From: Teichococcus rhizosphaerae | Lineage (GTDB): Bacteria; Pseudomonadota; Alphaproteobacteria; Acetobacterales; Acetobacteraceae | DNA: 64,000 bases | Assembly: GCF_002631185.1 (NCBI RefSeq) | Contig: NZ_PDNU01000004.1 | Coordinates: forward strand, 1 to 64,000 | Reading direction: 5' to 3' | Shown: in pieces, positions 1 to 8,500 of the stretch | Layout of the letters: each line of letters opens with the position of its first letter | Position numbering within the stretch: position 1 is the first letter of the stretch | Program-made: the position numbers and the translations under genes | The notes under the pieces: generated by a model | Database searches by the model: none | What the model saw: only the letters and a program-made list of their open reading frames with translations | What the model was told of the DNA's origin: nothing

Positions 1-1781
1 ACCTCCGCTTGGTCGAGGGCGCTCATCTCTGCCACCTCGATCAGCCACTTGCCGTTGAGGTGCTGCGACACGTCCTTGCCGCCGCGAATATCGGGCAGGT
101 TGTCGCTGAACCACGGGCCGCCCAGGATGGCGCAGGCGGTGGACTTGCGGGCGCCCTGCGCGCCCTCCAGCACCAGCATGTAATCGGCTTTGCATCCCGG
201 CTGGAAAACGCGGGCGACCATGGCGATAAGGAACATGGTGCCGATGCAGGCGGTGTAGGTGTTCGCCTCGGCGCCCAGGTAGGTGTGCAGCCAGGTTCCC
301 AGCCGCGCCTTACCATCCCACCGCAGCCCGTTCAGCAGATCCCGCACCGGGTGAAAGCCGCGCTCCCTCGCCCGCAGCGCCACCGCCTGATGCACCGTAT
401 CCTTGCTGACCCGCTCCAGCCCACGCCGCTGCAAGAACTCCTGTAGGGCCGACACGTCCGCGTCCTGGATCGGCCGTGCTTCCTCCGGCGGGCGCAGGCT
501 GGCCGGAACAGGCCGCGTCAGCAGCTCGGCCCGCAGCATCTCGTCATAGGCCAGCAGGTCGGACAGATGCGGGTCCGCCCGGAGCGCGGTCATGGTGTTG
601 AACAGGTTGCCGCGCGGATCGCCTTCGCGGTCGGTCTGGCAGTGCTCTAGCCAGGCGGGCGCGTTGTCCTTCCGGCTGCCCTTGCCACTCTGCTGCCGCT
701 CGCGCTTCTCCCGCCAGCCGCAATCCTCCGGGGTCACGCTCAACTGCTCGCAAAGCCAGAAGGCAGCTTCCTGCGGATTCGCGGCGCCACCCCATTCCAT
801 CACCACGTCGATGGGGGAACAGCTCTCCCGCGTGCCGAAATCCTGCCCGCCCTCGGTCGGGTGCATGGACAGGTCTTCCTCCAGCCCGCGTCCCAGATCG
901 GCGGAGTGAACTCGCCAGGCGCCCGTGCCCGGCTGCTGCTCGGCCTTGGGAAAGAGGCCAGGGAACCAGGCGCCCAGATCGGCCAATGCCCGGCGGTTCA
1001 CCTCCTGGAAGAAGGCATTGCCCCCTGCCCCGTGCTTGGGCCGCGCCGGGTTGATGGTTGGCTCGGGTTCGGGCTCGGCGGCGCGCTCCTTCTCCGTCTG
1101 ACCACCTGCCCCGCGCAGGGTGCTTTCCGCCGCCGCCAGGAAGCCGCGCAGGGCCGCCGCCGTGGTCGGCGGAAGGTCTGCCAGCGGCACCACGTCCGGG
1201 CCGCTCTCCGTCCACTCGTATTCCTGCCCGGTGTCGGGGTGGATGCCGTAGGCGACGAACTGCTGCCCCTCGGCCAGCACCTCCACCTGCGCCTTGCTGC
1301 CATCGGGTAGGGTCAACTCGGGCGTCTCCATCTTGGAGATACCTTCGCCGGCCCGGTAGCACAGCAGCAGCTTGGGCGCCTTTCCCACGCGCCGCAGCGG
1401 TGTGGCTCCCAGCATCTCCACGGCCATGCCTTCCAGCCTCTTGGCCAGCTCAGGCACCAGCACGTCGATATCCAGGCCGATCAGCGCCCCGCACAGAATG
1501 CCCGTGTTGGTGTGCTGGTCGCCGCGATAGACGCTCTGTCTACCCTTGGCGTTCGCGTAGCTGAAGCTGGTGGTCCACCGCTCCAGCTCGGCACGGTCGG
1601 CCCTCGCGGCGCATCCCCGCCAATCGGGCAGCAGCGGCCGCTTCCCCATCACCGGCACGGGCTTGTAGCCCTGGCTCAGCAGTTGAAGACGCAGCGCCGT
1701 GCGGTTGTCATTTGCACCATCTGAGCGCGCCGAATAGAAATTGTCGGTGGGACTATCCTTCGCGGAAACCCTTGTATTCAC
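1..1781 (-). CDS. Primase-polymerase / VapE-family replication protein (partial, 3' end outside window)
   Basis: The frame runs off the left edge, leaving about 593 N-terminal residues. The N-terminal part looks like a prophage/plasmid primase-polymerase (AEP, Prim-Pol) domain: a KPVPVMGKRPLL segment, then GLDIDV (D104, D106), the expected D-x-D metal site. The middle carries a TGAWRVHSADLGRGLEEDL and VVMEWGGAANPQEAAFWLCE stretch common in phage primases. From about residue 440 it becomes a VapE-type superfamily 3-like ATPase, with Walker A GAQGARKST at 540-548 followed by FSDNLPDIRGGKD and KWLIEVAEMSAL. Such proteins prime and unwind DNA for prophages, satellites and integrative elements. 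The start is uncertain. The frame has no ATG before residue 45 (nt 1649), which would remove conserved residues, so the GTG at 1781 is chosen although no clear ribosome binding site precedes it. No integrase or regulator lies upstream. Confidence 0.85.
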   Translation of the reverse strand, partial: MNTRVSAKDSPTDNFYSARSDGANDNRTALRLQLLSQGYKPVPVMGKRPLLPDWRGCAARADRAELERWTTSFSYANAKGRQSVYRGDQHTNTGILCGALIGLDIDVLVPELAKRLEGMAVEMLGATPLRRVGKAPKLLLCYRAGEGISKMETPELTLPDGSKAQVEVLAEGQQFVAYGIHPDTGQEYEWTESGPDVVPLADLPPTTAAALRGFLAAAESTLRGAGGQTEKERAAEPEPEPTINPARPKHGAGGNAFFQEVNRRALADLGAWFPGLFPKAEQQPGTGAWRVHSADLGRGLEEDLSMHPTEGGQDFGTRESCSPIDVVMEWGGAANPQEAAFWLCEQLSVTPEDCGWREKRERQQSGKGSRKDNAPAWLEHCQTDREGDPRGNLFNTMTALRADPHLSDLLAYDEMLRAELLTRPVPASLRPPEEARPIQDADVSALQEFLQRRGLERVSKDTVHQAVALRARERGFHPVRDLLNGLRWDGKARLGTWLHTYLGAEANTYTACIGTMFLIAMVARVFQPGCKADYMLVLEGAQGARKSTACAILGGPWFSDNLPDIRGGKDVSQHLNGKWLIEVAEMSALDQAE

Positions 1782-2187
1782 AGGGGATGAACTTTGGTCC
1801 CACCGTGTGCTAAACTGCTGATTCAGCGGGCGTTCTTCCGCCCGGCTCTGGGCACCATCTCCTTTTCCGCGCGATGCCGGCCGCCAACCTGTCGCGCAGG
1901 GGCGGCTTCCTTGCCCCGGCGCATCATCTCCGCCTGCCTGCCACGCGCCATCCGCCCCGTCTCGTGCCTGCTTGACCAGCCCGGCGGATCGGGCGTTCCG
2001 GGGAGCGATGCGGCCCCTCAACCGCATCCCCGCTCATGCGTTCACCAGCAACGCGGCCCGAGAAGCACGCCCGGGAAGGCTGCCGGAGCGGCGGCCCCTG
2101 GAAGCCGGCCTGTTCCAGGGCCCGCAAGGGGTGGGAATCTTCCGGCTCCTGCCCGGCAGGCGCCGCCGCGCATGGATGGAGAGCAGG
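1782..2187. other. Gene-free junction between the replication gene and the chromosomal genes
   Basis: About 400 bases without a credible gene. The part near 1740-1840 is less GC-rich than its surroundings and should hold the promoter of the primase gene on the minus strand. Open frames here have arbitrary composition and no family resemblance. No tRNA, integrase or clear direct repeat marking an attachment site was seen. The element boundary probably lies in this stretch. Confidence 0.5.
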
Positions 2188-2490
2188 ATGTATCTGGCCC
2201 GGTTTTCCTATGATGTGCTTCCCGCCAACAGGCAGGACGCGCTCGGCTTCATCCGGCGGGAGGTCGAGGCCGCGCGGCGCGAAGGGCTCAATGCGCGGCT
2301 TCTCGTGCCGCTGACCCGGGGCCAGGGCGGGGCGGCCCTCCAGTTCGAGGTGGAGCTGACCAGCCTGGACCAGCTCGAGGGCATCCGCCACCGCGGCGGC
2401 AGCCCGGCCGAGGAAACGGGGGACTGGATGCGGGCCTTCAGCGAGATCCTCCTCGCGCCACCCGCCGTCGAGATCCTCCGGGTCGACTGA
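2188..2490 (+). CDS. Small hypothetical protein, 100 aa
   Basis: Starts MYLARFSYDVLPANRQDAL, with a purine-rich GGAGAGCAGG just before the ATG; an in-frame ATG 12 bases upstream is also possible. The N-terminal beta-strand followed by a helix (GFIRREVEAARREGLNARLLVPLT) and a second strand with acidic residues (QFEVELTSLDQLEGIRHR) resembles the small dimeric alpha/beta-barrel monooxygenase-like or NIPSNAP-type fold. That is only a shape impression and no family signature is evident. It is the first chromosomal gene after the replication element and precedes the glycosylase gene by 149 bases. Confidence 0.6.
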   Translation: MYLARFSYDVLPANRQDALGFIRREVEAARREGLNARLLVPLTRGQGGAALQFEVELTSLDQLEGIRHRGGSPAEETGDWMRAFSEILLAPPAVEILRVD

Positions 2491-2639
2491 CACGGCCGGA
2501 GCGCCGCCCGCTTGCCTGCAGGGAACGAACGTCTCCGCCGACACCGGTGCCCGTTTCCCCGGCGCCGCTTTCCGCCCTTCGGCACCCGCGAAGCCGGAGG
2601 CAGCCCGCGATTCATGCCCGGCCGACGCGCCGCATGCCG

Positions 2640-3239
2640 ATGACGATCCAGGAAACCGACCCACCGGTGCCGCCGGATGCCAGACTGCCCGAGGCCTTCT
2701 ACCGGCAGCCGCCGCCCCGGCTTGCGCGGGCGCTGATCGGGTGCCGCCTCTTTGTCGATGGAGCAGGCGGGCGGATCGTCGAGACGGAGGCCTATGATGC
2801 CGATGATCCGGCCTCGCACAGCTTCGGCGGCCGGACCCTGCGGAATGCCTCCATGTTCGGGCCGCCGGGCCATGCCTATGTCTATCGCTCCTATGGCCTT
2901 CACTGGTGCCTGAACGTGGTTTGCGGCACGGTGCCGGGCGGTGCCGTGCTGATCCGGGCGCTCGAGCCGGAACGCGGCCTGGACAGGATGCAGGCGCGCC
3001 GGGGCGGGCTGGCGCCGCGCGATCTCTGCCGGGGCCCCGGGCGGCTCTGCCAGGCGCTGGCCGTCACCGGGGCGCTGGATGGATGCTCCATGAGCGCGCC
3101 TCCCTTTATCCTCGCCGCCCCGGTGGAAGGGGTGGCGGCCATCGCGGGGCGCAGGATTGGCATCACGCGCGGGGCGGAGACGCCCTGGCGCTTCGGCCTC
3201 GCCGGCTCGCGCTTTCTCAGCCGCCCCCTGCGGGATTGA
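2640..3239 (+). CDS. DNA-3-methyladenine glycosylase (AAG/MPG type)
   Basis: 199-residue base-excision glycosylase that removes alkylated purines such as 3-methyladenine and hypoxanthine. Family landmarks are FYRQPPPRLARALIGCRL at the N-terminus, RIVETEAYDADDPASHS with the catalytic glutamate, SMFGPPGHAYVYRSYGLHWC that forms the DNA-intercalating and lesion pocket, and RGPGRLCQALAVT near the C-terminus. Length is normal for bacterial members. A longer frame opens upstream at a GTG, but family alignment favours the ATG at 2640 (MTIQETDPP); the ribosome binding site is weak. It lies in tandem with a dehydrogenase and uvsE, so it may belong to a small repair group. Confidence 0.9.
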   Translation: MTIQETDPPVPPDARLPEAFYRQPPPRLARALIGCRLFVDGAGGRIVETEAYDADDPASHSFGGRTLRNASMFGPPGHAYVYRSYGLHWCLNVVCGTVPGGAVLIRALEPERGLDRMQARRGGLAPRDLCRGPGRLCQALAVTGALDGCSMSAPPFILAAPVEGVAAIAGRRIGITRGAETPWRFGLAGSRFLSRPLRD

Positions 3240-3368
3240 GCAAGCGAGGGGGCGCGGGAGCGGCTTGCGCATGCTTCCGGGGCCCTTCTCCGGTGCAGCG
3301 TGGCAAAACCCCACGGGCCTTTCCCGTGTTGATCAGACCATCGTCTCGTCTGGCCGGAGAAGTGGAAC

Positions 3369-4184
3369 ATGAGCAGCACAGGAAAAGGCATCCTGGCGGA
3401 CCGCCACGCGCTGGTCACCGGTGCCAGCTCCGGGATCGGCCTCGCCGTCGCCCGCGGGCTGGCAGAGGCCGGTGCCGCCGTCGCCGTGAACTACCACTCC
3501 GACGGAGAGGCGGCCTGCCAGCTCGTCTCCGAGATCCGGGCGGGAGGCGGCCAGGCCATCGCCCTGGAGGGCGATGTCTCGCGGGAGGATGAGGTCCGGC
3601 GGCTGTTCGAGGAGGCCAGGGGCGCCTTTGGCCGGCTGGACCTCCTGGTGGCGAATGCCGGCATCCAGAAGGACGCCGGGATCGCGGAGATGACGCTCGC
3701 CGAATGGCAGGCGGTGCTGGAGGTGAACCTGACGGGCCAGTTCCTCTGCTGCCGCGAGGCCATCCGCCTCTTCCGGGAACAGAAGGACCAGCCCCGCCCG
3801 GCACGGGCGCTGGGCAGCATCGTCTGCATGAGCTCGGTGCACGAGGTCATTCCCTGGGCGGGGCATGCGAACTACGCGGCCTCGAAGGGCGGATCGAAGC
3901 TCCTGACGCAAAGCCTGGCCCAGGAGGTCGCGCCCGAGCGGATCCGCGTGAACGCCGTGGCGCCGGGCGCCATCCGCACCCCCATCAACCGCGAGAGCTG
4001 GGAAACGCCCGAGGCGTTGCAGCGATTGCTGCGGCTCATCCCCTATGGCCGCATCGGCGAGCCGGAGGACGTGGCGCGGGCGGTCACCTGGCTGTGTTCC
4101 GACGAGGCCGATTACGTGACCGGCACGACGCTGTTCGTGGATGGCGGCATGACGCTCTATCCCGGCTTCGCCGGAAATGGCTGA
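3369..4184 (+). CDS. SDR-family glucose 1-dehydrogenase-like oxidoreductase
   Basis: 271-residue classical short-chain dehydrogenase, NAD(P)-dependent. The cofactor motif TGASSGIG is at about residues 18-25 and the NAG motif near 95. The catalytic Ser and Tyr-x-x-x-Lys lie in MSSVHEVIPWAGHANYAASK, a segment nearly diagnostic for Bacillus-type glucose 1-dehydrogenases. The C-terminal FVDGGMTLYPGFAGNG also matches that group. Predicted reaction: beta-D-glucose to gluconolactone in the cytosol, although SDR substrates are hard to fix from sequence. A short CACGGG...CCCGTG hairpin lies about 40 bases before the start. It sits between two DNA-repair genes with no obvious functional tie. Confidence 0.85.
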   Translation: MSSTGKGILADRHALVTGASSGIGLAVARGLAEAGAAVAVNYHSDGEAACQLVSEIRAGGGQAIALEGDVSREDEVRRLFEEARGAFGRLDLLVANAGIQKDAGIAEMTLAEWQAVLEVNLTGQFLCCREAIRLFREQKDQPRPARALGSIVCMSSVHEVIPWAGHANYAASKGGSKLLTQSLAQEVAPERIRVNAVAPGAIRTPINRESWETPEALQRLLRLIPYGRIGEPEDVARAVTWLCSDEADYVTGTTLFVDGGMTLYPGFAGNG

Positions 4185-4311
4185 GCGGGCGCCCGCGCGG
4201 CACCGCGGCGCACGGGGAGGCTCCGGAAGCATAGGGCCGGAAACCTTGCCGCGGCCCCGGGCGTCTTGGAGCCAGGCGCCAGCCGGCGATGGAGCGGGAG
4301 GAAGCGGAACC

Positions 4312-4392
4312 ATGTCTCAGCGGGCCGCCGGTGAAGCCGGGCGCGGGGCTGCCTCCAGGATGGCCGGGGCCAGGCGGCGGGTGCCGGCGTGA
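4312..4392 (+). CDS. Possible 26-codon leader ORF coupled to uvsE
   Basis: The short frame MSQRAAGEAGRG...RRRVPA is preceded by a strong ribosome binding site (GGAGGA, nine bases before the ATG). Its stop codon overlaps the GTG start of uvsE as GTGA. uvsE itself lacks an equally good site, so translation could enter here and be passed on by coupling. The Arg/Ala-rich peptide shows no family. It could equally be chance in GC-rich DNA. Confidence 0.3.
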   Translation: MSQRAAGEAGRGAASRMAGARRRVPA

Positions 4393-5453
4393 AGGCACCC
4401 GCCGATAGCCGGCCGGAACCGGCGCCGCTCCGCCTCGGCTTTCCGGTGAAGCTGATGGGCGATCCCGGGATCCGGAGCAACGACACGCGGCGCTGGCAGC
4501 AGAACCCGCACCTGAAGGTCTCGCTCGAACACATGGACCGGGCGCTGGACTACCTGGACCGGCACGACATCCGCATGTACCGCCTCTCCTCGGATCTGGC
4601 GCCCTATGCCACCCATCCGGACATGCCGCAGTTCCACGACATGGTGCGCGAGAGCGATGCCGAGCTGCGCGCCTTTGGCGCCAAGGCGCGGCGGCTGGGC
4701 ATCCGGCTGAGCTTCCATCCCTCGCAGTTCGTGGTGCTGAACAGCCCGGACCCGGCCCTGGTGGAAAAGAGCATCTGGGATCTGAGCTCACAGGCCGAGA
4801 TGCTGGACCGCATGGAGCTCGGGCCCGAGGCGGTGATGGTGATCCATGTCGGCGGCACCTATGGCGACCGCGGCGCCGCCAATGCGCGCTGGGTGGAATG
4901 CTGGAACACGCGCCTGCCCGAGCACGTGCGGCGCCGCCTGGTGCTGGAGCATGACGACCTGCGCTTCTCCGCCTCCGACATCCTCTGGATCCACGAGCAT
5001 ACCGGCGTCAGGCTGATCTTCGATCACCAGCATTTCTGGTGCCTCAACCCGGAACGGCTGGAGATGCGGGACGCGCTGGAGCGGATCCTGCGCTCCTGGC
5101 CCGCCGGGCAGCGGCCGAAGGTGCATTTCTCGTCCCCGCGCACGGAAATGCGGGAACAGAAGCGCAAGGACAGGGCCACGGGAAAGCCGAGGACGGTGCT
5201 GGTGGCGCCGGTGAACACCGGACACGCCGATTTCTGCAATCCCTTCGAGTTCATCACCTTCATGCGGATCGCCGAGGGGCTGGAGTTCGACGTGATGCTG
5301 GAAGCCAAGGTGAAGGACCTCGCGCTGATCCGCCTGCGCTCGGACCTGCTGCGCTACGCGCCGGATGTGGCGCGGCGCTTCGGCCTGGACGAGGCCGATG
5401 CGGCCGCGCTGCCGGCGGAAGCCGGGGAGATCGTGGCGGAGGAGGCGGAATAG
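4389..5453 (+). CDS. uvsE: UV DNA damage repair endonuclease UvsE
   Basis: 354-residue TIM-barrel endonuclease of the UVDE family. It nicks DNA 5' of cyclobutane dimers, 6-4 photoproducts and abasic sites and starts an excision route independent of UvrABC. Family motifs visible are LRLGFPVKLMGDPGIRSNDTRR, the YRLSSDLAPYATHP segment, LSFHPSQFVVLNS, VMVIHVGGTYGD, LVLEHDDLRFSASD, RLIFDHQHFWC and PKVHFSSPRTE. These supply the His/Glu/Asp ligands of the metal cluster. The C-terminus is acidic. The start is a GTG overlapping a short upstream ORF. UvsE is scattered rather than universal in Alphaproteobacteria, so horizontal acquisition is possible. Confidence 0.93.
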   Translation: MKAPADSRPEPAPLRLGFPVKLMGDPGIRSNDTRRWQQNPHLKVSLEHMDRALDYLDRHDIRMYRLSSDLAPYATHPDMPQFHDMVRESDAELRAFGAKARRLGIRLSFHPSQFVVLNSPDPALVEKSIWDLSSQAEMLDRMELGPEAVMVIHVGGTYGDRGAANARWVECWNTRLPEHVRRRLVLEHDDLRFSASDILWIHEHTGVRLIFDHQHFWCLNPERLEMRDALERILRSWPAGQRPKVHFSSPRTEMREQKRKDRATGKPRTVLVAPVNTGHADFCNPFEFITFMRIAEGLEFDVMLEAKVKDLALIRLRSDLLRYAPDVARRFGLDEADAAALPAEAGEIVAEEAE

Positions 5454-5475
5454 GGCCGCCCGCGCGCCAGCCAGT

Positions 5476-5505
5476 GCCCGGCGCGCGGAAAGATCCGCGC
5501 TGGGC
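5476..5505. terminator. Hairpin between convergent uvsE and adhesin genes
   Basis: Arms GCCCGGCGCG and CGCGCTGGGC pair with one mismatch and a small bulge around AAAGAT. It lies in the 56-base gap where uvsE and the adhesin operon converge, so it could stop both. No U-run follows. Confidence 0.4.
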
Positions 5506-5509
5506 AGGC

Positions 5510-8500
5510 TCAGGGCCAGTGCGGGCGCTCGGGCAGGGTGATGCCGAGCATGCCGTCATCCTGCGGGATGCCCGCGCCGGCATCCGCCTCCACAGGTTCC
5601 GTGGCGGCAGCCTCCTCCATTCGGATCCAGTCACTTCCCTGCGCCGGCTCCGCGCCGGCGGGCGGGCTGGCCCAGTCCGCCGCGGCATCGCCCGCCGCAT
5701 CCCCCGCCGCCGCCACCGCCAGGGTGAGGGCGTCCGGGCCCGCCACGTCCTGCGCGCCGCCTGATGCCTCGGCCATGCCGGGGGGCGGGGCCGGCGGCAC
5801 GGGCTGCTCCAGTGTCAGGCTCACCGTCTGCCGCGCCGCCTCGGCGCCCTGCTCGTCCCGCAGCACCACGCTGACCGACCGCGCGCCCGCCGCCAGCCCC
5901 TCCGCGCCGTTGTTCTCCAGCACCAGGGACCGCAGCACGGCCGAATAGGTCTCGGCGCTCGCCGGCCCCCGCAGCAGCAGCTGGCCGGTGGCGCCGTCAT
6001 AGCCCCCCTGCACCAGTTCGATGCCGGTATCGCCGAGGAGGATGCGCCCCTCCGCCTCGCGCGGCGCGTAGCCCTCGAAGGCCAGGGCATCGCCTTCCCG
6101 GGCGCCGCCCAGGGTGATCGCCGCGCCGCCGAGTTGCGCGCTGTCGGTGTCGGCGGCGGAAGCGCCTTCCAGCACCGCCACCTCCGCCGCGCCGGCCACG
6201 CCCGGCTGCGCGGCGGGGGTCAGGACGAGCGTCGGGGCATCGTTCACCGCGCCGAGGGTGACGGTGAAGTCGCGGCTGGCGGCGGCCGTGGCGCCCGATG
6301 CGCCCTCCTCGCTCACGGCCCGCAGCGTCAGGCGCATCGTGCCGTTCCAGTCCGGCGGCGGGAGGAGCCGCAGCGTGCCGAGATCCGCCGCCGCGACATG
6401 CCAGGCGCCGCCGCCATCCGGCTGGCCGGCCGACAGGGCGGCGCCCTCCGGCAAGCCGTGCAGCGTCACCCCGGAGAGGCGCTCCGAGCCGTCCAGGTCG
6501 GCCAGCGTGACACCGAGCGGCAGCGCCACCGGCTGGTCCTCCAGGCCGGTGGCGTCCTGCGCCGCCAGAAGCGGGGCATCGGCCACGGGCGCCACATGCA
6601 CGCTCATGCTGCCGGTGCTGCCGGCCTCCATGCCCGTCGCCCCCTCGACCGAGACAGCGGTGACGGACAAGGTCAGCGGCCCGGAGAAGTTCGGCGGCGG
6701 CGCCAGGGTCAGGCCGGCCAGCTGGTCGGGCCGCAGCACCCAGCCACCATCAGCCGCCCGGCTGCCGGCGGAAAGCCGCGCCCCCGCCGGCACCCCGCTG
6801 ACGATGATCCGCGCCAGCTGCTCCGAGCCGCCCGTGTCCGACAGGGCGGCGGCGATGGGCAGCGCCACCGGCATGTCCTCGGCGCCGCTGGCGCCGGCCA
6901 GGCCCAGCACCGGCGCATCCGCCACCGGGTGGATGGCGAGGGTCATGTCGAAGGGGGGGTGGCTGCTGCTGTCGCCATCCGCCTCCGCCGCGACCACGGT
7001 GAAGCGCAGCCGCAGCGTGCCCGAATAGTCGGGCGGCGGCTGGAAGCCGAGCGAGGGCAGTGCCCCGCCCGGAATGGTCCAGCTGCCGTCGCCATGGTCC
7101 GTGCCCATGGTGAAGCGCGCGCCCGCGGGGACGCCCGCCACATGCACGGACAGCGTCTCCGACCCGTCGCCATCGGCGAGCAGGGCGCGGATGTCGAGCG
7201 GCAGCACCGCGTCCTCCCCACCCGCGGCGTGGCTCGCGGCATCCACCATCGGCGCATCGGCCACACCGGCCACCTCGACATGGAAGCTGGCGCGGCTGGA
7301 GGCGGCGGCGGCGTCCTCGCCCTCCATGGCGTGGGCCACCAGCGTCAGCGCCATGCGGCCGCTCCAGTTGCCCGGCGGCGTCAGGGTCAGCCCGGCCAGC
7401 TGCGCGGATGTCAGGGTCCAGCTTCCGTCGCCGTTGTTGACGCCGGCCGAAAGCCGCGTGCCATGCGGCAGCCCTTCCAGCACGACCGAGAGGATCTCCG
7501 AGCCGTCACGGTCCGCGAGCAGCGCGGAGAGCGCGAGCGGCACCGCGCGGTCCTCCAGCCCCCGGGCATCGGCGGCGGCGGCGAGGGGGGCGTCCGGCGC
7601 CGGGCTGACGGTGAAGGCCACCTCCGCCGACTGGCCGCGCGTGTCGCCATTGCCGGCCTCCCGCGTGATGGCCGTGACCGTCAGCCGGAAGGTGCCGGAG
7701 GCATCGGGCGGCGGCAGGAGCCGCACATCCGCCAGGTGCTCGGGCGCGACCGACCAGGTGCCGTCGCCATTGTCGGCGATGCCGGGGCCTGCCGCGATGG
7801 AGGCGCCGGCAGGCAGTCCGGAGATCAGCACCGCCACCACGCTTTCGCTGCCATCCGTGTCGCCGGGCGCGGCGCGGAGGTTCAGCGCCACCAGCCCGTC
7901 CTCGCGCGCGGGAGCCGGCGCGGCGGTGACCAGGGCGGCATCGGCCACGGCCTCGACCGCGATGTCGAGCGCGCGGGTGGTGGTCAGGCTGGTGCCGCCC
8001 GGCTCCACCGCGACGCCGCGCAACACCAGGTGCAGGGTGCCGGAGAAATCGGCCGGCGGCAGCACGCGCAGTTCCGCCAGTTCCTCGGGCCGCAGCACCC
8101 AGGCGCCGGTTTCCGGGTCCCGCGCGCCGGCGGAAAGCCGCGCCCCCTCGGGCAGCCCCTCCACCCGCAGGCCGAGCACGTCCCCGCGGCCCTCCGGGGC
8201 GGCGCTGGCCAGGGCGATGCGCAGCGCGGCGCTGCCATCCTCCCGCGCCGGCTCCGCCTCCGCCACCAGCAGCGGCGGCGCGCCGGGGGGCGGGCTCCCG
8301 CCGCCCGGCCCCGCCCCCGGCGCAGGCCCAGGTCCAGGTCCAGGCTCGGGTCCCGGTCCAGGCTGGGGCTCGGGCTCGGGCCCAGGCTCTGGCGTGGCCT
8401 CTGGCGCGGGCGTGATCGTCACGTGCAGCAGGCCGCCGGAGATGGCGCGCCCGCCTTCCGCCTCTTCCGACACCGCCTGCACCCGCAGGGCGATCCCGCC

